DNA of 64,000 nt from Stereocaulon alpinum (taxonomy: Eukaryota; Ascomycota; Lecanoromycetes; Lecanorales; Stereocaulaceae). The DNA lies in assembly GCA_018257865.1 (NCBI GenBank), contig JAEUBA010000019.1, positions 326,736 through 390,735 on the forward strand. The letters are read 5' to 3'. The notes beneath the pieces are model-generated. The model was not told the origin of the DNA. It worked only from the letters and a program-made list of their open reading frames with translations, and did not search any database. Both the position numbers and the translations under genes were made by a program. Positions within the stretch are counted from its first letter, which is position 1. Each line of letters opens with the position of its first letter. Shown here piece after piece: positions 58,606-64,000 of the stretch.

Positions 58606-61600
58606 TCTTTCTTACTATAATAGAAAATCGGTAATTGGGACCCTGTAGATCTCCCGAGCTATTCTGACTAATGGTTTTTAAAAGAATTAAGATACTAAGA
58701 CTCTATCAACTATCAAAATATCTTTATTTTTTCGTATTATACGCACTTAGAACTTTACCTATATAATATTATCTGCTCGACTATATATTATAACACTTTT
58801 TATACGCTTTCTAATAACGCCGGAATTATTAAAATTGATATAGTTTTGACGAAGTTTTACTCTAATTAATATTTTCTATACTAGTTCTTCCTATACGGAT
58901 CTATTCCGCCTAGGGTTTATTATTTTTAATACCTATACTTCTCAGTCCTTTTTTTATTACTCTATAGATTATTTCTATATATATAGCTAATAATATCCTA
59001 CTATTAGTAATATCTTAATCTAATCCTACTTATCCTATTATAGATAAGCTGTACCTTACGCGAAAGCTACGGAATTAGAAACGCCTTAACTACGTCCTTA
59101 ATAAGTCCACTCCTACTAATTTATCCCTACTAACTCTACCACCTCTAAAGAGGCCTTATACGGCTCCTACTGAGCGTAGTAATACTATTAATAGTAGGAT
59201 AAGAGGTAGGATATAACTTAGGGCTAGTAGAAAGACTAGGGCTACCCCTAACTAACCTCTACGCGAAAATACCGTCCCTTCCCCTAAGAGCCCTTCCCCA
59301 GCGATAGCTTAACTATAGATAAGCGCGTAGATAGTCCTTAGTAAGCGCGATAATAATATAAACGGTAGTAACTAAGGTAGTATAAGAGATAGAGTAGGGA
59401 GGAAGTAAAGGGTAGCTTTAAATACTTATAATCTAAATACTATACTAAGGGATATAGAGCTTAGGAACTATTTAGGTTAGCTTTTTTAATATCTATCCTA
59501 TAACTCCTACCTTCGTAGCTATTTAGCAATATAGCGTAATAGCACCCCTATTAATCTAAGGTTATAGGTAGTAATCTTATAAAGAGTCCCTCTACTAGCT
59601 CCTACTTTAGAAGATATTACTAGGTTAGCGCCTACTAAGTTTATAGATATTAACTTAATTACTCCCCTACCTAAACTAGTATACTCTAAGCGCACTCTAC
59701 GCTACTACGCCTACTAGGAACGAACTATAGAAGACTATAGCCTAGACTACCCTAGTCGCTAGCGTAGCCTATATTAGTTAAGGAATAGGGCTATATTTTA
59801 GTTATATAGGGACCTAGCTGCGGCTAAAGACGTAAAGCTCTTTATAATTAATAAAGGTTTCTATAATATATCTAATACCTACCCCTACTATACTGCTTAG
59901 TCTTAGCCTATAGAACGTAGGCCTAATAATCGGTAGCTATACTACGATAATAGAAAGAATGATTAGCTACCGCCCGATTAATTATATAAGCTGGAAGAGG
60001 TCGATCTATTACCTAATAGACTAGAAAAGGACCGTAAGCTTATAGCGCGTAAAATAAATAACTTGCTCTATAAAATTAAAGACGTCCTAGTAGATAGGTA
60101 CCCTATATACCGTAGGACTACTTACAGTAAAGAGTTTATTTAAAATATTATTAGCTATAATAACAGCCTCTCCTTTACTAGTAAGGTAGCTAATAATATC
60201 GACTTTAACGTAGGCCGTACTACGTTCCGAATCTAGGGGTTAGTCTACTATTATATAAGGCCTCTTATACTAGATAACGGTAAACGGGCGAAGTTTGCTT
60301 AAATCTATACCTTAGACGGTATATAGGAGTAACTAGATACTTAGTAGTACTATTTAGGGGGTATAGATCTAGCTACCCTTACTTAACTATAGCGTATCCT
60401 ACGTACTATTAATCTATATACTTAAGGTTTTAAGACTTACTTCGATCGTATAAAGGAGGATAAGGAAAGATATCTAATTAAGATAATAAGTATACGTATT
60501 TAGTAGCTTAATCTAAAACGTTAAAATAGGGGTATATATAATCGCCCTACGTCTACTAAGGTCGCCTATATTATAATTATACCTACTAATAGGAAAAAGG
60601 GTTATATTAAACGTAATATCCGTATAGAAACTAAAGAGGGGGGTCTTATAATAATCCCAGAGTAGTATCCTTCTTATATAGCTCTATAGTATATCTTACT
60701 ATTCCTATTTAGCGAGTAGTTATAGTATAATCGTATCCTATTAGCTGGTTGATAGCTTCCTAGCGATTATCTACTATATATATCGTAGCGTAATTATACC
60801 GTTAGTATACTATCTCGCTATAACTTCCAGTTTTCGGAGGATCTAGAGTAAGAAGATAGTAGTAACGACTTAGAGTAAGAAAACAACCTTAATACTAATA
60901 GCGATAATATACCTTAAGGGCGTAGAGGATCTATATAATTAATAAGACGTTAGTTTTATATAAAGTAGATATAGGTAAGTATCTTTTATTACCCTAAGTT
61001 AGATTATAATATTTCTAGGTTAGAATATCTTCCTTCTAAATCTAACTATACTATAGATCCGTTTACCTTACTTTAGTTATATACTAGATAGGGGGCGTCT
61101 TTTTAGTTACTAAGTTACCGATATCTAGGCTTTAATTAAAATAAACGATCTAAATTAGTATAGGCGAAATTAGTAAACTATCTAAGCTAACTACTACTTA
61201 GGGCTTATAAATAGGCTTAGTACTAACCCTAGTATCTCTCTTAAGAATTTTAGGTCTAAAGTAACTATACTACCGGCTACGATACTAGGAAGCCTACGAT
61301 ATATAAAGGCGAAGATATAAGACGTAATAACGATCGTTCGGAAAAGGGGTAAACCTAAGTACTTTATTACCTTTACGTGCAATCCTAAGTAGCCTGATAT
61401 TCAAAATCTACTAAAGCCTAGCTAGATATAAGAGTACCGTTATAATCTAACGGCTCGTATATTTAAGCAGAAGCTTAATAAGCTTATATATAACCTCCTT
61501 AAGCTCTATATACTTAGTATTAATATTACTTATTACTTTATAATTAAGTTTTAAAAGCGAGGACTGCTATACGCCTATATTTTATTAATTATATAAGAAG

Positions 61601-64000
61601 AGGATCGGATTTATACTATTAAAGATGTTAATAGCGTCGTTTAAGTATTTATACCTAATAAAGGAGCTAATAAGAAGCTCTATAAGTTAGTTCTATAGTA
61701 TATAGTCTATAATCGCTGTACTAGCAACCCTAATAATATATACTATAATAAAGAGAAGAATTATTATAGTAAGAGCTTCCCTAAGGATTTTCGCGACTAG
61801 ACTAAGTTCGCCCCTAATAGGAGCTACCCTTAGTATAAACGTCTATTTATAGAGCCTCTCGAAAATATAAATATTAATAATAGATAGGTTATTCCGTATA
61901 ATCCTTATCTATTAAAGAAATATAGTAGCTATATTAATATTAAGATCTATAGCTCTATTAAGTCGGTTTTCTATCTATATAAATACGTCTATAAGGGCCT
62001 AGATTAGGCTAATATCACCCTAACTTAACGCAGCAAGTACTATAATAATAACTCTACTCCTTTAGGGCAGCCTAGGTAATAAGGTAAGGAGGTAGATAAG
62101 ATTACTAAGTACTATTCAGCTCGCTAGATTAGCTCCGTAGAGGCCGTATAGAAGCTATTATTATTTAGTATAGGTATAATAAAGCCTTATATAGAGCGCT
62201 TATAGATCTATCTACTAGATTAATAATATATCCTATTTAATCCGAGCGAAGATAAGGCTATAAATAATACTACTAAGTAGAAGCTTATAGATAATAAAAA
62301 GCTACGTAGAACTACCTTAACTAAGTATTTTAAGATAAATCGGATCGCTAAGGAAGCCCTTAATTAAGGCTAGCTACTACCTTTTAGGAAGAAGAATAGT
62401 AGGCGGCTTATAATTAAAAAGAACCCGCTAGATTACCTATATACTAACTTTCTAGAGTATTTCACCTAGATTAAGTAATCTAAGCGGTAGAAGGTTTATA
62501 AAAAAGGCGAAGCCCTTAGGCGTATATACTTTATCAGCCTTAAGAGTAAGGATTTATATTATTTATAACTACTCCTATATTATTATAAGGGTACTACGTC
62601 TTTTAATAACCTACGTATAATTAACGGCTATATAATAGAATAGAAAGAAGCCTATATAAAGCTTAGGCTAACTAAAAATAATAAGTATACTAACGAAATC
62701 TTAGATAAGGGTAAGGACTTTTAGGGGGGTTATAGACTATAGAGCCTATTCGTTATAGTATTACTTAAGCTCTAACTAATAGACGCTTTAGTATTATAGG
62801 ATAAATATAAAGAGTATATATTATCTAATTATATATATATCTTATAACGGGAATTTTAGACGCTTTAGATACCGGCTAGTAAAGAGACTATATATACTAA
62901 GCAGTATATACTCTACCTTATTAATAGTTAGTTAGAATATACCTCTACTCTAAAGCGTATAGAGGATCTAGCTTAATATAATCTACTAATTTCTACTATT
63001 AACTTTAATAGTATAAGCGATATTCCTAATTAGCTCTTACGCGAAGAGATATCTTATAATATTAGCCCTAAGGATATTAAGTTCTTATAAAGTAAGCTTA
63101 ATCCTAATTAAAGCTACGCTATTAACCGGATTATAGACGCTATTAATATAAATATAAATAATAAGTATAGAGCCCCTAGTACCCTATTCTTTCTTAACGG
63201 CGCTAGAGGTACTAGTAAGACCTTTATCGAGAATATTATAATAAAGAAAGTACGCCTTAAACGAAAAGTAGCTCTAGCTATAGTATCCTTAGGTATAATA
63301 GTAATACTCCTTTAGGGTAGCTATACTACCTACTCCTAATTTAAGATACTACTAGATTCGGACGCTACTTCTTTATACGGGATTAAGAAAGGGACGAACC
63401 TTACGGAGCTTATAAAGCGAGCTTAGGTAATCTTTTAGGATAAGTCGCCTATATAGAGTAGGTATAATATAGAGGCTATAAGCCGAAGCCTTTAAGATAT
63501 CTATAGTAATAAGGGGGCGTAGTTTAGGGGTAAGGTCGTCTACTTCTATAGTAATTTTTAATAAACCCTACTAGTAGTAGCTAGCGGATCTAGTAGTTAG
63601 GTTATTAATACCTATATATAATAAGCTAAGTTCTAGCAGGATACTATATAATTAGACCTAACTATTAACGAACGACTTAATAATCCTAATCTTACTGATT
63701 CTATACGTACTGATATAAGGGCTTTTGCTATTAATCTTCTTAAGATTAGGAACGGGTCTAGTATTTAGAAGAGCTTTACTACTAAGGAAGACGTAGTACC
63801 TTAGGCTTATAGCTACGTTCCTAAAAACGCTATTAATAAGTTAATTAATAAGGTATACCTAAACCTATATTACCTAAGTATAGTAGATAGAGAGTATCTA
63901 TCTTAAAGAGCTATTCTTACTATTACGAATAAGGACGTTACTAAGATTAATAGCAAGCTTATAACGTAGATACCTAGCGAGCTTACTATATACTAAAGCG
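58606..64000 (+). mobile_element. RIP-degraded Helitron (Rep/helicase), continuing past the window end
   Basis: On + the N-terminal Helitron replicase domain is recognisable at about 61,340-61,580 (KYFITFTCNPK; TARIFKQKLNKL; FQKRGLLYAYILL with a stop). A Pif1-like helicase Walker A is near 63,200 (NGARGTSKTFIEN, degraded from a GGTGKT-type loop). The segment between (about 61.6-62.9 kb) also reads as Helitron protein when stops are ignored. The HUH nuclease pair has become Tyr-x-Tyr at 61570-61578. The 5' end may be the TC at 58606, inserted between A and T as Helitrons do, because the Gypsy match ends just there; this is inference. The 3' terminus (hairpin, CTRR) is not in the window. Many TAG/TAA codons show it is dead. 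Confidence 0.75.

Noticed and set aside
61194..61382. 62-codon minus-strand frame inside the TA-rich block.
   Set aside because: It lies antisense to the Helitron replicase region, and a chance frame in TA-rich DNA is expected.
52681..64000. Host genes or a CRISPR-like array in the TA-rich block.
   Set aside because: No regular spacer-repeat pattern and no frame free of stops; everything recognisable belongs to transposons.

Overview
This window reads as nuclear DNA of a filamentous ascomycete (Pezizomycotina). Genes are about 1-3.6 kb long with short GT-AG introns (46-155 nt), and the families are fungal: Zn-finger plus Fungal_trans regulator, Utp8, mL67/Mhr1, DUF4211, a terpene cyclase of the fungal bifunctional type and strongly RIP-mutated transposons. 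I could not assign a genus. All exon boundaries were worked out by eye from splice consensus, frame continuity and family knowledge.

About 1.9-34.2 kb is a gene-dense housekeeping arm. In order it holds a C2H2/Fungal_trans regulator (+), a transglutaminase-like protein (+), the Elg1/ATAD5 PCNA unloader (-) divergent from Utp8 (+), a Lag1-type ceramide synthase (-), a Vps38/UVRAG-like protein (-) divergent from mitochondrial ribosomal protein mL67 (+), a 2EXR/F-box-like protein (-), a possible 94-aa protein (+), a 2-oxoglutarate oxygenase (+), a class II-like eIF4E (-), a NOPCHAP1-like protein (+), Golgi GDPase Gda1 (-) and a short-chain dehydrogenase (+). The genes serve unrelated processes and I see no cluster or operon logic among them.

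About 34.9-51.9 kb is a mixed zone. Sound genes (a PPPDE-thioredoxin-PUL protein, a DUF4211 protein, Tom22) alternate with broken or doubtful ones. These are an SDR pseudogene with at least five lesions, a clan-CD-peptidase-like gene whose two lesions sit inside a spliceable segment, a terpene cyclase lacking the prenyltransferase half usual for its family, and two divergent membrane-protein genes that each carry one in-frame stop.

From about 52.66 kb to the end the DNA turns abruptly TA-rich and stop-riddled. It holds a Ty1/Copia element (-), a Ty3/Gypsy element with a recognisable 5' LTR (+) and a Helitron (+). Changes of His/Cys to Tyr, Gly to Ser/Arg and Gln/Trp to stop match RIP. The transposon block cuts a GMC oxidoreductase gene, leaving only its C-terminal half. 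No wholly new system can be proven here. The most unusual items are the stand-alone terpene cyclase, the possible intron bypass in the peptidase-like gene and the chemically uniform inactivation of the Helitron and Gypsy active sites.
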